NCBI RefSeq assembly: GCF_900637865.1
Contig: NZ_LR134428.1
Location: forward strand, 100,397-164,396
DNA: 64,000 nucleotides
From: Legionella adelaidensis
Lineage (GTDB): Bacteria > Pseudomonadota > Gammaproteobacteria > Legionellales > Legionellaceae
Reading direction: 5' to 3'
The notes beneath the pieces were generated by a model. It made no database searches and was not told the DNA's origin. It worked only from the letters and a program-made list of their open reading frames with translations. A program made the position numbers and the translations under genes. Positions within the stretch are counted from its first letter, which is position 1; every line of letters begins with the position of its first letter. Below, piece after piece: positions 35,592-45,565 of the stretch.

Positions 35592-36398
35592 TTACTCTGC
35601 AGGCAAGGTCTTAAAGCAACGATAAAAATTTTCGGTGGTTTGCGCAGCAACCGCTTCGTACGTTTCATTTCTTAATTCAGCAAGGCTTTGAGCAACATAT
35701 TTGACTAAAGCAGGATGATTTTGTTTGCCACGGAAAGGTACCGGTGCCAAATAGGGACAATCTGTTTCAATCAGCATACGATCAGCTGGTACCTTCTTAG
35801 CTACTTCTTGTAGTTGCGTAGCATTCTTAAAAGTAACAATTCCTGAAAAAGAAATATAAAAATTAAGATCCAAAGCACGTTTTGCAACTTCCCAGTTTTC
35901 GGCAAAACAATGCATGACACCGCCCACATCATAAGCTTTTTCGCTTTCCATTAGGCTTAACGTATCTTCTGCCGCGTCTCGCGTATGAATAATAAGCGGT
36001 TTATTGGTATGCAAAGCAGCCTGGATATGCGCTGTAAATCGTATTTTTTGAATTTCTTTTGCAAAGCTTTCGGTGGTGCGATAGTAATCCAGGCCCGTTT
36101 CCCCGATAGCAATACATGAACGATGCTGAGCTAGAGCAATTAACGCCTCGACGGTGGGCTCTTCATTTATTTCAACATTGGGATGAATACCAACAGAAGT
36201 ACTGATTTCATGGTATTGATCAGCCAGGCGATGTAAGCTAGGAAGTTCCCCCAGTTCAATGCAAACACAAAGAAAATGTTGGACTCCATTTTCTCTTGCT
36301 CTGTGTAAAACATTTTCCATAGAATTATCAAATTCATGCAAATCAAGCGTGTGCAAGTGACAATGGGAATCGATTAAATGGGTTTTTATAGATTTCAT
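35592..36398 (-). CDS. tatD: TatD-family metal-dependent hydrolase (DNase)
   Basis: A 268-residue TIM-barrel nuclease. Metal ligands are visible as IDSHCHLH at the start, GETGLDYYR, IHTRDAAEDT, GVMHCFAENW and IETDCPYL. The length and sequence fit the YcfH/TatD group. It lies three bases downstream of the PilZ gene in the order tmk-holB-pilZ-tatD, conserved in many gammaproteobacteria. The function is 3'-5' DNase and deoxyaminoacylase-type activity in relatives; the physiological substrate here is not shown. Confidence 0.93.
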   Translation of the reverse strand: MKSIKTHLIDSHCHLHTLDLHEFDNSMENVLHRARENGVQHFLCVCIELGELPSLHRLADQYHEISTSVGIHPNVEINEEPTVEALIALAQHRSCIAIGETGLDYYRTTESFAKEIQKIRFTAHIQAALHTNKPLIIHTRDAAEDTLSLMESEKAYDVGGVMHCFAENWEVAKRALDLNFYISFSGIVTFKNATQLQEVAKKVPADRMLIETDCPYLAPVPFRGKQNHPALVKYVAQSLAELRNETYEAVAAQTTENFYRCFKTLPAE

Positions 36399-36401
36399 AG
36401 G

Positions 36402-36737
36402 TTATAAAGTATCAGTAAAACGATTGGAATTTAGACTTCCAGCTAAATAAGTCTCAATTTTATTACAAAGCAAGCGACTTTTCTCCCCTTCAAACTGTAC
36501 ACCTATGCCACTCGGTTTGTTCCCTTGGCAGCCTATGGGAGTTACCCAGACTACCCTCGCCTCAATAGTATAGGGCTCTGGTTCATCAAACAATTTAATT
36601 TCCAGACTCACCTTATCACCCAAAGAATATTCCACCTTCGTTCTAATAAATAAACCACACCCTTTAACAAAGGGCATGTATGCCATGTACAGCGCATCTT
36701 CTGTATCAAATGAACAGGTAATTACATTGTCACTCAT
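36402..36737 (-). CDS. PilZ-domain protein
   Basis: A 111-residue single-domain protein. The PilZ fold is suggested by GLFIRTKVEYSLGDKVSLEI, EARVVWVTPIG and GIGVQFEG. The canonical R-x-x-x-R c-di-GMP motif at the N-terminus is not evident (the start is MSDNVITCSFDTEDALYMAY), so it may be a PilZ protein of the type IV pilus group that does not bind c-di-GMP. Its ATG overlaps the holB stop by four bases. In relatives this gene is required for type IV pilus assembly. Confidence 0.85.
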   Translation of the reverse strand: MSDNVITCSFDTEDALYMAYMPFVKGCGLFIRTKVEYSLGDKVSLEIKLFDEPEPYTIEARVVWVTPIGCQGNKPSGIGVQFEGEKSRLLCNKIETYLAGSLNSNRFTDTL

Positions 36738-37639
36738 TTGCCTCTCACGAAACCAATCATTATATTTTCCAGGGATAATAAAGAATTGCTATTTATATTA
36801 TGGTGTATTTTTTTTAGAAGCGCATGGATTTGATCGAGCTGAGAATATAATAAAGGTACGTTAGTTAAAACACCTATCTCTGAGAAACTTTTTTCGTTTT
36901 TTAAGACCGAATTTTTGCATAGCATCCTTTTAAGGCATTCAGCGATAATTAAATAAAGCAACCATAATACATCCTCCAAGCCATACTCCACCCACGAAGA
37001 CGCAAAGCTACATGGGGATTGCTGCCGTTTGAGTACCTTGATAAACCCATCTAAAAATAATGGAAATTTTTCTTTTAATTGCGCCCTTCCTCCCTCAAAA
37101 AACTGTTCAAGTAAATCGGGGTAATAAGGAGGGTGTGCAAATGATAGTGTAAATTGCTGACAGCGACTTAAAATGGTTGCGGGCAATCCCTTTACTTGTT
37201 CAGCTAATAGTATAAACAATGTATGAGCAGGAGGCTCTTCTAATACCTTTAACAGGGCATTTGCCGCCGCTGTATTCATCTTATCAGCGGGAGAAAAAAT
37301 CACAAATCGATACTTAGCTTTTTTAGGGGTATAAAAAACATTTTCCTGTACGGCTCTGATTTGATCAATTTTAATATTCTTATCTTGCTCCGCCCGTACA
37401 AAAGAGACATCTGGGTGACATTCTTCTAAAATCATATTGCAGCTGGGGCAAACCCCACAAGGTTCGGGCTGTGAACACAGTAAATAGGTACTTAAATAGC
37501 TTGCGAAGCGTTCTAATTGGCTATAACGCGGCCCCACAATTAACAATGCCTGCGGGAGAACTTTTTTTTCTAAATAAGGGCGTAATTGTTTAACAATACT
37601 TTGGTGTTCCGTTAATAATTTAAGTGATGAAGGCATCAT
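36734..37639 (-). CDS. holB: DNA polymerase III delta' subunit
   Basis: Delta' is a subunit of the clamp loader that opens the sliding clamp during replication. This 301-residue protein has the AAA+ fold with a degenerate P-loop (LIVGPRYSQLERF), as expected for an inactive-ATPase subunit. The four zinc-binding cysteines are in CSQPEPCGVCPSC, and NAALLKVLEEPP-like NALLKVLEEPPAHT and ATILSRCQQF match the sensor and SRC motifs. It overlaps tmk by 20 bp and the PilZ gene by four. Confidence 0.93.
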   Translation of the reverse strand: MMPSSLKLLTEHQSIVKQLRPYLEKKVLPQALLIVGPRYSQLERFASYLSTYLLCSQPEPCGVCPSCNMILEECHPDVSFVRAEQDKNIKIDQIRAVQENVFYTPKKAKYRFVIFSPADKMNTAAANALLKVLEEPPAHTLFILLAEQVKGLPATILSRCQQFTLSFAHPPYYPDLLEQFFEGGRAQLKEKFPLFLDGFIKVLKRQQSPCSFASSWVEYGLEDVLWLLYLIIAECLKRMLCKNSVLKNEKSFSEIGVLTNVPLLYSQLDQIHALLKKIHHNINSNSLLSLENIMIGFVRGK

Positions 37640-38264
37640 GAAGAAAATTTTCCAAGGTCAAACGAATTTGTTTTTGTACTTCCAGTAATCGCTGTTCGGC
37701 ATTGATTATCACCACATTATCCATTTTTTTTATATGCTCATGGTAACTTTTGTAAACTTTCTTAAAAAATAGCAAAGATTCCTGCTCAATTCTGTCAGTT
37801 TTTCCTCTTTTTTTAGCTCTTTCCAAACCTTTTTCTGGACTCACGTCTAAAAAGAAAATTAAATCGGGTTTAAACTCATCCAAGCAAAATGAAGACAGGC
37901 GGGCAATCATTTCTTCGTCTAGCCCTCTGCCTCCTCCTTGATAGGCAAAAGTAGATAGCTCAAAGCGATCTCCTAAAACCCAAGCGCCGCGATTTAAAGC
38001 AGGTTTGATTACTTGTTCGATGAGTTGTACTCGAGATGCATAAAATAAAAGAAGTTCCGCGCGCGCATCTAAAGGTTCGTCAGGATTAATTTCTTTAATC
38101 AGTTGTCTTGATGTTTCACCAAGCCGTGTACCTCCAGGCTCTCTCGTAGTTATTAACTCGGATACATTAGCAGAAAGAAGCTTTTTCAAAAAATGAAGAG
38201 CAGTTGATTTTCCAGCACCTTCTAATCCTTCCACAACGATAAATTTTCCTCTATTTTGTTCCAT
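37620..38264 (-). CDS. tmk: thymidylate kinase
   Basis: Tmk phosphorylates dTMP to dTDP. The 214-residue enzyme has the P-loop EGLEGAGKST, the substrate-site segment TREPGGTRLGE and DRFELSTFAYQGGGRGL, the DRY-equivalent with Arg and aspartate. The lid contains KKRGKTDRIEQE. It overlaps mltG upstream by 14 bp and holB downstream by 20 bp, so the mltG-tmk-holB-pilZ-tatD run is probably one operon with coupled translation. Confidence 0.95.
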   Translation of the reverse strand: MEQNRGKFIVVEGLEGAGKSTALHFLKKLLSANVSELITTREPGGTRLGETSRQLIKEINPDEPLDARAELLLFYASRVQLIEQVIKPALNRGAWVLGDRFELSTFAYQGGGRGLDEEMIARLSSFCLDEFKPDLIFFLDVSPEKGLERAKKRGKTDRIEQESLLFFKKVYKSYHEHIKKMDNVVIINAEQRLLEVQKQIRLTLENFLHDAFIT

Positions 38265-39255
38265 TATTATTCCTTAAATAGTGATTTATCGCTCTTTTCT
38301 GGTCTTCATAACTCGTTGAGAACTGATGAGTACCATCGCCTTTAGCCACAAAATATAAATACTGAGTGCTCGCAGGATGGGCCGCAGCATCAATTGCATC
38401 TTTACCCACTATTGCAATAGGGGTAGGAGGTAATCCCCTATAGCGGTATGTGTTATAAGGCGAATCAATTTGCATATCGCCGTGTGATAGTTTGCCACTA
38501 AAATTAGGTCCTAAAGCATAAATAACTGTGGGGTCTACTTGTAGAGGCATATGTTTATTTAATCTATTCACAATAACACTTGCTATTAACCTTTTCTCTG
38601 CTGGCTCCCCCGTTTCTTTTTCAATGATAGAAGCAGCTATTAAGAGTTCGTAGGGGGATTTATAGGGTAGATTCGGTTCACGGTTTTGCCAGCTTTGCTC
38701 TAAATATTGCAATAATTTTTTATGAGCATCCTGAAGCATTGTTTTACTCGAGCTTCCAGCTTCATAAATATAGGTATCCGCCAAAAGCAGCCCCTCAGGG
38801 TTAGAGGAAGGACTTTCATTTGCTATCCAGTTATCATGAGTATATTTTAGAAAAGGGGCTTTTATTAAATTTTCATCTACTTGGGCATAAGTAGTGCCTT
38901 CAATGATACGAAAAGGTTGTTTTAAAACATCCCCGGCTACTACACGATCTAAAAACTCGTTGGGAGACTCCCCGGGGTTAATTTGATAGATTCCCGCTTT
39001 TAATTTGCTGGTATAGTTTTTGTAACGGATAAGCTGAAGCATAATTCGCGGCGAGCTAATTAAATCTTTTCTATAAAGCGAATACACAAATGCCAATGCC
39101 GTACTGTTTTTATCAATTTCCAAAATAACAGGCTTACCGCCTTGGGCAATCATGGGATTGTTAATAGCTTGAGAAATTTTTAAACCTAAGATGGTGAGGG
39201 TAGTCAGTATGAAAATAATAAGAGAAATTAATAAAGCTTTAATCCAGCGTCGCAT
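38251..39255 (-). CDS. mltG: endolytic murein transglycosylase MltG (YceG-like)
   Basis: MltG cuts nascent glycan strands and sets their length. The 334-residue protein has a single N-terminal membrane anchor (residues about 7-27) and a periplasmic YceG domain. The family motif AASIIEKETGEPAEK lies at about 208-221 with the catalytic glutamate region, then ASVIVNRLN and PLQVDPTVIYALG, with SPYNTYRYRGLPPTPI near the end. The yceG-tmk-holB order is conserved in gammaproteobacteria. Confidence 0.95.
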   Translation of the reverse strand: MRRWIKALLISLIIFILTTLTILGLKISQAINNPMIAQGGKPVILEIDKNSTALAFVYSLYRKDLISSPRIMLQLIRYKNYTSKLKAGIYQINPGESPNEFLDRVVAGDVLKQPFRIIEGTTYAQVDENLIKAPFLKYTHDNWIANESPSSNPEGLLLADTYIYEAGSSSKTMLQDAHKKLLQYLEQSWQNREPNLPYKSPYELLIAASIIEKETGEPAEKRLIASVIVNRLNKHMPLQVDPTVIYALGPNFSGKLSHGDMQIDSPYNTYRYRGLPPTPIAIVGKDAIDAAAHPASTQYLYFVAKGDGTHQFSTSYEDQKRAINHYLRNNNGTK

Positions 39256-39298
39256 GGAAATCTCTATATGATGGTATGGGCATTACACCCGTATTAAT

Positions 39299-39374
39299 GT
39301 AGGTTGGCGCCGCAAGGCCCAACAAACGATCTGTCAAAAAGCAAGGAAGTGTTGGGCCTTCGGCACCAACCTAC
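39299..39374. repeat. GTAGGTTGG palindromic repeat, copy at mltG/fabF interval
   Basis: The two ends GTAGGTTGGCGCCG and CGGCACCAACCTAC are nearly perfect inverted repeats. Inside them GCAAGGCCCAAC pairs with GTTGGGCCTTC, so the 76 bp can form one long hairpin with a loop of about 27 bases. A similar 67-bp copy is at 56731-56797 and a half copy at 3357-3378. No coding potential. Confidence 0.7.
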
Positions 39375-39422
39375 ATATTTTTCATTCCACGTATTTATTT
39401 TTGGAATTCCACGTGGTTGTAG

Positions 39423-39448
39423 CCTGGATTAAGCGAAGCGAATCCAGG
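39423..39448. terminator. CCTGGATT / AATCCAGG hairpin after fabF
   Basis: CCTGGATT and AATCCAGG form an 8-bp stem around a ten-base loop, nine bases downstream of the fabF stop codon. A second copy of the same sequence family, with GTTTC following, lies at 47207-47235. There is no T run, so termination is inferred from position. Confidence 0.4.
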
Positions 39449-39456
39449 TTTCCGAT

Positions 39457-40707
39457 CTATAAAGTATCTGCATATCGTTTAAACAACAAACTGCCATTGG
39501 TTCCGCCAAAACCTAATGAATTACTTAGCGCATATTCTATCTTCATCGCTTGTGGTTTGTATGGAACATAATTTAAATCACAACCTTCATCAGGGTTATC
39601 AAGGTTTATTGTTGGAGGAGCAATTTGATCGCGAATGGCAAGTATTGAGAATATTGCTTCTACTGCTCCAGCCGCTCCCAACAAGTGTCCAGTCATTGAT
39701 TTTGTAGAGCTCACCGCCAATTTGTAAGCATGATCTTTGAACACGCGCTTAATTGCTTTCGTTTCGTTCATATCATTTAAATAAGTAGAAGTCCCATGTG
39801 CATTGATATAATTAACTTGTTCAGGATCAATACCTGCATCATGGATAGTTTCTTCAATCGCGCGTGAAGCTCCATCTGCATCCTCATCAGGAGAGGTAAT
39901 GTGATAAGCGTCCGCTGACATTCCAAAACCTACCAACTCGGCATAAATTTTAGCGCCTCTTGCTTTTGCATGCTCATATTCTTCAAGAACCAGGATTCCA
40001 GCCCCTTCCCCCATAACAAATCCATCCCGGTCTTTGTCAAAAGGTCTGGACGCTTTCTCAGGTTCTTCATTGCGCTTTGACAAAGAACGTACAGCAGAAA
40101 AACCAGCAAGACATAAAGGTGTAGTAGTCATTTCTGCGCCACCACAGATCATTACGTCCGCATCGCCATAAGCAATCATGCGCCCGGCTAAACCAATATT
40201 ATGTGTTCCAGTGGTACAGGCGGTAACCACAGAAATATTGGGGCCCTTTAAATTGTGTTTAATAGAAATTTGTCCTGCCACCATATTAATTATCCCGGCA
40301 GGAATAAAGAAAGGAGAAACCTTTCTTGGACCACCACCTAATAATTTTTCTTGATTATTGGTAATAGTTTGAATACCCCCGATACCAGCACCAACTGCTA
40401 CTCCGGCTCGTAAGGCTAATTTTTCATCAATGGTAAGTTTAGCGTGGGCAATCGCTTCATCAGCGGCTACCATCCCATACTGGGTAAACAAATCCATTTT
40501 GCGAGCATCTTTAAGCGGTATGTAATCTTCAACATTGAAATTTTTTACCTTGGCCCAAATTTTGGTGGAGTAATCGCTAGTATCAAAATCTTCTACCAGA
40601 CCTACGCCACTTTTTCCTGCTAACACATTACGCCAAGATTCTTCTACATTTAAACCGACTGGGGTCAACATCCCCATGCCGGTTACAACTACACGCCGCT
40701 TTTTCAA
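39457..40707 (-). CDS. fabF: 3-oxoacyl-[acyl-carrier-protein] synthase II
   Basis: FabF elongates acyl-ACP by condensation with malonyl-ACP. The 416-residue enzyme has the active-site cysteine in [11 protein letters not shown] (Cys164) and the two histidines in [11 protein letters not shown] and [12 protein letters not shown]. The glycine-rich end [16 protein letters not shown] is also present. It is the last gene of the fatty-acid cluster and follows acpP by 14 bp. Confidence 0.97.
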   Translation of the reverse strand: MKKRRVVVTGMGMLTPVGLNVEESWRNVLAGKSGVGLVEDFDTSDYSTKIWAKVKNFNVEDYIPLKDARKMDLFTQYGMVAADEAIAHAKLTIDEKLALRAGVAVGAGIGGIQTITNNQEKLLGGGPRKVSPFFIPAGIINMVAGQISIKHNLKGPNISVVTACTTGTHNIGLAGRMIAYGDADVMICGGAEMTTTPLCLAGFSAVRSLSKRNEEPEKASRPFDKDRDGFVMGEGAGILVLEEYEHAKARGAKIYAELVGFGMSADAYHITSPDEDADGASRAIEETIHDAGIDPEQVNYINAHGTSTYLNDMNETKAIKRVFKDHAYKLAVSSTKSMTGHLLGAAGAVEAIFSILAIRDQIAPPTINLDNPDEGCDLNYVPYKPQAMKIEYALSNSLGFGGTNGSLLFKRYADTL

Positions 40708-40721
40708 TGAAAACTCCTCAA

Positions 40722-40970
40722 CTAGGCTTCTTCTTTGTTAAGATTGGCCTCAATATAATCAATCGCTTCTTGAATTGTAGTAATTTTTTCAGCTTTTTCA
40801 TCTGGAATCTCAGTTTCAAACTCTTCTTCCAGTGCCATCACTAGCTCTACAGTGTCCAGAGAATCAGCACCTAAATCATCAACAAACGAAGCGTCATTTT
40901 TTAATTCATCTTCTTTTACGCCCAGCTGTTCTACAACAATTTTGCGAACTCGCTCTTCTACTGTACTCAT
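40722..40970 (-). CDS. acpP: acyl carrier protein
   Basis: An 82-residue acidic carrier; Ser37 in [10 protein letters not shown] takes the phosphopantetheine arm, and [18 protein letters not shown] is the recognition helix region. It carries growing acyl chains between FabD, FabH, FabG and FabF, encoded next to it. AGAGGA precedes the ATG by ten bases. A 126-bp interval separates it from fabG, which suggests its own promoter, as in E. coli. Confidence 0.98.
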   Translation of the reverse strand: MSTVEERVRKIVVEQLGVKEDELKNDASFVDDLGADSLDTVELVMALEEEFETEIPDEKAEKITTIQEAIDYIEANLNKEEA

Positions 40971-41096
40971 AACTTGTATGTCCTCTTTGTTAAAAAAATA
41001 TTGTTGGGTAGTTTATTCTATTCTTGAGAATACGCAAGTTTCCGTGTCTCAAATTCACCTTAAAACTTCAATCAAACGCGTCGCACGCATCGATTT

Positions 41097-41843
41097 TTAG
41101 TTCATGTACATACCACCGTTAACATGCAGCGTTTCCCCAGTAATGTAGTTAGCATTATCAGAAGCTAAAAATACTACTGCTGCGGCTATATCTTCTACTT
41201 TACCGAGTTTTTTCAAAGGTATACGCTTTAACATTTCCTCTTTTACTATATCAGGTAATGCCGCTGTCATATCCGTATCAATAAACCCGGGGGCTACTAC
41301 GTTTACCGTAATGCCACGACTACCAATTTCTTGGGCGAGAGATTTACTAAACCCTACAATCCCTGCTTTGGCTGCTGTATAGTTAGCTTGACCCGAATTG
41401 CCACTGGAGCCTACTACTGAACCAATAGTTATAATTCGTCCCCAGCGTGCCCGAAACATTGGCTTTAAACAGGCTTTACTCAATCTAAAAACGGAATTTA
41501 AATTGGTCTCAATTACTTTATACCATTCTTCGTCATCCATACGTAATAATAGATTATCGCAAGTAATACCCGCATTGTTAACGAGAATTGAAGGCAATTT
41601 ATTTTGATCGGATAGTTGCGTCATCATATCTTCAATACCATCTTTTGAAGTTACATCTAGTGCATAGCCTTCACCCGAAAGATGCTCATTTTTAAAACTT
41701 TCAGAAATGGCAATTGCCCCTTCTTCTGTAGTAGCGGTGCCAATAACATAAGCGCCTTTTTTTGCTAAAGCATAAGCAATTGCTTTTCCAATCCCTCGAC
41801 TTGCACCGGTCACTAAGGCAATTTTATCTTTCAATTCAGACAT
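41097..41843 (-). CDS. fabG: 3-oxoacyl-[acyl-carrier-protein] reductase
   Basis: FabG reduces 3-oxoacyl-ACP with NADPH. The 248-residue SDR enzyme has the cofactor motif TGASRGIGKA, the NNAG motif, and the catalytic serine and Y-x-x-x-K in GSVVGSSGNSGQANYTAAK. It lies 9 bp after fabD within the fabH-fabD-fabG run and ends 126 bp before acpP. Confidence 0.97.
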   Translation of the reverse strand: MSELKDKIALVTGASRGIGKAIAYALAKKGAYVIGTATTEEGAIAISESFKNEHLSGEGYALDVTSKDGIEDMMTQLSDQNKLPSILVNNAGITCDNLLLRMDDEEWYKVIETNLNSVFRLSKACLKPMFRARWGRIITIGSVVGSSGNSGQANYTAAKAGIVGFSKSLAQEIGSRGITVNVVAPGFIDTDMTAALPDIVKEEMLKRIPLKKLGKVEDIAAAVVFLASDNANYITGETLHVNGGMYMN

Positions 41844-41852
41844 TTTTTCCTC

Positions 41853-42764
41853 TTAAAATAAACAATCAATTGCGCTAGACGCTTCAATCGTTCTATCAAT
41901 TCGTTTAATTAAACCACTTAATACTTTACCTGGTCCACATTCGATAACTTTATCTATTCCTTTTTCCTTCATCAGCTGAATAGTTTCTACCCATCTTACG
42001 GGAGAATATAATTGCTCACGCAACAATGTTCTTATTTGTTCTGGCGACTGATAAATACTTAAATCAACATTACTGATGACCGGAACAGTGGGCACTTTAA
42101 ATGCCACTTGCTCTAATACCTCCCCAAATAAATCAGCCGCTTTTTCTAATAGTCTACAATGACAGGGAACGCTGACAGGTATAAGCTTCGCAAGTTTAGC
42201 GCCTTGTGCTTGGGCAAGCTCTATAGCCTTTTGTATACTATCAGCATGACCTGCAATAACTACTTGACCTATTGCGTTATAATTTGCAGGAGATACTTGC
42301 TGATTTTCATTACTCGCTTCTTTACAAATCGCCTCGACTTCTTCATCTGATAAGCCAACAATAGCAGCCATAGCCCCCATACCAAGGGGAACGGTTTCTT
42401 GCATTAGTTGACCTCTTTTGGCAACCAACCAAACAGCATCACTTAAGTCCAAAGAACCCGCACAAACTAATGCCGCATATTCACCTAAACTATGGCCCGC
42501 CATCATAGAGGCATGTATGGGATGATGCTGATTTAATAAAGAAAAAACTGCTACGTCTGCTGTGAGCATAGCCACTTGTGTATGTTCGGTCTGGTTTAAT
42601 TTACTTTCTGGTCCCTCTTGAACTAATTGCCAAACGTCATAGCCTACACGCTCAGAAGCTTGTGCAAAAGAATCAAGAAGCATGGGATATTTTTGGCTGA
42701 GCTCATAAAGCATGCCTACAGATTGCGAACCTTGTCCTGGAAATATAATAGCAGTACTAGTCAT
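41853..42764 (-). CDS. fabD: malonyl-CoA:ACP transacylase
   Basis: FabD loads malonyl groups onto ACP. The 303-residue enzyme has the nucleophile in AGHSLGEYAAL (Ser92), FPGQGSQ at the N-terminus and the active-site histidine in SVPCHCRLLEKA. It follows fabH by 10 bp and precedes fabG by 9 bp. Confidence 0.97.
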   Translation of the reverse strand: MTSTAIIFPGQGSQSVGMLYELSQKYPMLLDSFAQASERVGYDVWQLVQEGPESKLNQTEHTQVAMLTADVAVFSLLNQHHPIHASMMAGHSLGEYAALVCAGSLDLSDAVWLVAKRGQLMQETVPLGMGAMAAIVGLSDEEVEAICKEASNENQQVSPANYNAIGQVVIAGHADSIQKAIELAQAQGAKLAKLIPVSVPCHCRLLEKAADLFGEVLEQVAFKVPTVPVISNVDLSIYQSPEQIRTLLREQLYSPVRWVETIQLMKEKGIDKVIECGPGKVLSGLIKRIDRTIEASSAIDCLF

Positions 42765-42774
42765 TAAATTTTCC

Positions 42775-43734
42775 TCAATATCGAATTACCATCGCACCCC
42801 AGGTCATTCCACCACCAAAGGATTCTAATAATAGTAAATCTCCTTTTTGAATTCGGTTTTCCCGGATGGAGTAATCTAATGCTAAAGGGATGGATGCAGC
42901 AGAGGTATTTCCCTGATTTTCAATAGTAACAATAACTTGTGACATAGGTAAGGCTAATTTTTTAGCAATGGCATTAATAATACGAATGTTCGCTTGATGG
43001 GGAACTAACCATTTTATATCCGATTTGGTAAGGTGGCTTGCAGCTAATACTTCATCCACAATATCACCCATGATATTTACAGCCAGCTTAAAAACTTCAT
43101 TCCCACGCATACCAATTAGAGGACGGTCTTTGTCATCTTCAGGATTGTAAGTAGCATATTTTAAAAGCTTGTCTTCATCATATGCTGCATGTAACACACT
43201 ACCTAAAATACCGGGCTCATCACTAGCACTGATAACTGCAGCCCCGGCACCATCACCAAACAATACGCAAGTCGAACGATCATTCCAATCTACAGCACGG
43301 GACATAGTCTCGCTACCTACTACCAAAACATGTTTGGCCGTGCCATTGCTAATATATTGTTTAGCCATATCTGTTGCATAAACAAAGCCACTGCAAGCAG
43401 CACTAATATCAAAAGCAGGGATCGGTTTTTTAATATGTAAAGCGCGTTGTACATGGCAAGCGACACTGGGAAAGAAATGATCAGGCGTGCAAGTAGCAGC
43501 AATAATTAAATCGAGCTCGTCAGCCTCAATCCCTGCAGCAGCGATAGCTTTTTTGGCAGCCTCGCTAGCCATAAAAGAAGTCGTTTCTTCCTTATTAGCG
43601 ACCCTTCGGCTACTAATGCCTGTGCGTGAATATATCCACTCATGGCTAGTATCTAAAACTTTTTCCAGTTCCGTATTCGTCACTATTTTTTGTGGTAAAT
43701 AACTACCCGTTCCTTTGATGGCAGCATATTTCAT
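42775..43734 (-). CDS. fabH: 3-oxoacyl-[acyl-carrier-protein] synthase III
   Basis: FabH starts fatty-acid synthesis by condensing acetyl-CoA with malonyl-ACP. The 319-residue enzyme carries Cys114 in [12 protein letters not shown], the His in [10 protein letters not shown] and the Asn in [12 protein letters not shown]. Its ATG overlaps the plsX stop codon by four bases. Confidence 0.97.
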   Translation of the reverse strand: MKYAAIKGTGSYLPQKIVTNTELEKVLDTSHEWIYSRTGISSRRVANKEETTSFMASEAAKKAIAAAGIEADELDLIIAATCTPDHFFPSVACHVQRALHIKKPIPAFDISAACSGFVYATDMAKQYISNGTAKHVLVVGSETMSRAVDWNDRSTCVLFGDGAGAAVISASDEPGILGSVLHAAYDEDKLLKYATYNPEDDKDRPLIGMRGNEVFKLAVNIMGDIVDEVLAASHLTKSDIKWLVPHQANIRIINAIAKKLALPMSQVIVTIENQGNTSAASIPLALDYSIRENRIQKGDLLLLESFGGGMTWGAMVIRY

Positions 43735-44756
43735 AACAACAAACCTTGGTTCATAAAATGCGTAATTTGTTCGCGGACTAAATCTACTACGTTATTTTTG
43801 ACCTGGAGGATGGCCTGCTCAATGGCATTTTGAAAAGCCACTGCATTCGCCCCTCCATGGCTTTTTATCACGATTCCATTGAGCCCTAACATACTAGCAC
43901 CATTATAGCGCCCCGGATCCATACGTTTTTTTAAATGGAATAATGCAGGTTTAGCGATAAGCCCTATAAGCTTGGTCAAAAAATTGCGATTAAAGGATTC
44001 TTTGACAAGGTATAACATTAATTTTGCCAAACCCTCGCTTGCCTTTAAAGCAGCATTGCCTACGAAACCATCACAAACTACCAAGTCCACTTCACCGGAG
44101 TAAAAGTCATCCCCTTCCACATAGCCTACATAATTCATTATGTCGCATTCGGCAAGCATGTGTGCGGTACGCTTGACTTGATCATTGCCCTTGATTTCTT
44201 CAACACCTATATTCAACAGACCAATTTTTGGTTTTGTTTTGCGTTCAATGGCTTGAATTAATGCAGATCCCATCACCGCAAACTGGAATAAATGCTCGGC
44301 ACAAGAATCAACATTTGCGCCCAAATCTAAAACACGCGTTTTCCCTTTTCTTGTCGGTAATTCGGCAATAATGGCTGGCCTATCAATGCCCGGCAATGTC
44401 TTTAATACAAACCGCGCCGTAGCCATTAAAGCACCGGTATTGCCTGCACTGACACATGCTTGCGCCTGCCCTTCCTTAACCAGGTTAATAGCAAGACGCA
44501 TAGAAGAATCTTTTTTATTACGCAAAGCATGGGAGGGCAACTCGTCCATAGCAACTACTTCAGACGCATGCACAATAGAATATTGGTTGCTTAAAGCGCC
44601 CTGTTTTTTCATCCGTTGACTAATCAGATGCTGATCGCCAACTAATATTAAATGTAACTCAGGATTCTTTTGCAACGCGCGCGCGCAAGCCGGAATTACA
44701 ACATCTAAGCCGTAATCTCCGCCCATCGCGTCAACAGCAATGGTAATTTTGTCCAA
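43731..44756 (-). CDS. plsX: phosphate acyltransferase PlsX
   Basis: PlsX makes acyl-phosphate from acyl-ACP for phospholipid synthesis. The 341-residue protein begins [20 protein letters not shown] and contains [20 protein letters not shown] and [15 protein letters not shown]. It sits between rpmF and fabH, the standard gammaproteobacterial order, and overlaps fabH by four bases. Confidence 0.97.
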   Translation of the reverse strand: MDKITIAVDAMGGDYGLDVVIPACARALQKNPELHLILVGDQHLISQRMKKQGALSNQYSIVHASEVVAMDELPSHALRNKKDSSMRLAINLVKEGQAQACVSAGNTGALMATARFVLKTLPGIDRPAIIAELPTRKGKTRVLDLGANVDSCAEHLFQFAVMGSALIQAIERKTKPKIGLLNIGVEEIKGNDQVKRTAHMLAECDIMNYVGYVEGDDFYSGEVDLVVCDGFVGNAALKASEGLAKLMLYLVKESFNRNFLTKLIGLIAKPALFHLKKRMDPGRYNGASMLGLNGIVIKSHGGANAVAFQNAIEQAILQVKNNVVDLVREQITHFMNQGLLL

Positions 44757-44760
44757 GGAA

Positions 44761-44952
44761 TTACTCTTGTTCGTAAACGTTTTCTGTGTCTAAAACTTTG
44801 CGCCCACGGTAATAACCATCTGGGGTAATGTGGTGTCTAAGATGTGTTTCACCAGTAGTTGCATCTACAGATAAAGTCGGTTTTGTTAATGCATCATGCG
44901 AACGACGCATGTCACGTCGTGAACGTGATTTTTTATTTTGCTGTACAGCCAT
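44761..44952 (-). CDS. rpmF: 50S ribosomal protein L32
   Basis: A 63-residue ribosomal protein starting [20 protein letters not shown], the usual L32 N-terminus, with the beta-hairpin region [20 protein letters not shown]. The ATG at 44952 is chosen because AGGAG lies seven bases upstream; an in-frame ATG six codons earlier lies before that site. It precedes plsX by four bases and follows yceD, the usual order. Confidence 0.96.
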   Translation of the reverse strand: MAVQQNKKSRSRRDMRRSHDALTKPTLSVDATTGETHLRHHITPDGYYRGRKVLDTENVYEQE

Positions 44953-45073
44953 TGTATTACTCCTAAACAATTTGTTTTATAGGGTCGGAATATTACCCGA
45001 TTTTTAGTGCTTAATCCAAGTGTTGCTTACTAAACTTCACAATTTTGCTATTTTTTAAAGCAAAAAACGTAAT

Positions 45074-45490
45074 TTAACCAATATATTTACTTACTTCTTT
45101 ATCACAATCTTCTTCATTTACATGTCTTTCAGGCACAGAAAGATATAATTCATCCGTTACAATTTCTTCCAAGTCAATAATAAATGAACGTTCTACTATT
45201 GTTTCAAAACGCTCTAATAATTTCTCTGCCATACTGTCGCTTTCACATACGGCAATTTCCATTTCACTTTGATAGGGGTAAGAGAAGTTCTGTAAACAGC
45301 GTTGACAAAAGAGCTCTAACTCTCCATTAACCTTCATTCTTACCAGATAATAATTATCTTGCGCAGTTACTTCATATTCACAAACAACAGGATTGACTTT
45401 GCTAATATGAGCCGGCAAACGCGCAGTTAAGTCCAGGGTAACTTTTTGGATACCCGATTCTTTTTCCTTAGCTTTCAAAGAAATCTTCAT
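45074..45490 (-). CDS. yceD: YceD / DUF177 family protein (23S rRNA accumulation)
   Basis: A 138-residue protein upstream of rpmF, as in most gammaproteobacteria. The family hallmark is the cysteine pair in ELFCQRCLQNFSYP followed by an acidic middle and IDLEEIVTDELYLSVP. E. coli YceD is linked to 23S rRNA processing or accumulation; the mechanism is not known. The gap to rpmF is 121 bp, and the N-terminus MKISLKAKEKESG is shorter than in E. coli. Confidence 0.88.
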   Translation of the reverse strand: MKISLKAKEKESGIQKVTLDLTARLPAHISKVNPVVCEYEVTAQDNYYLVRMKVNGELELFCQRCLQNFSYPYQSEMEIAVCESDSMAEKLLERFETIVERSFIIDLEEIVTDELYLSVPERHVNEEDCDKEVSKYIG

Positions 45491-45565
45491 ACACTTTGAA
45501 TAATGATTTTAAAATAGACTATTATAGCTTAAAATATTCATTTTTTATACACATTGAATGCAAAC

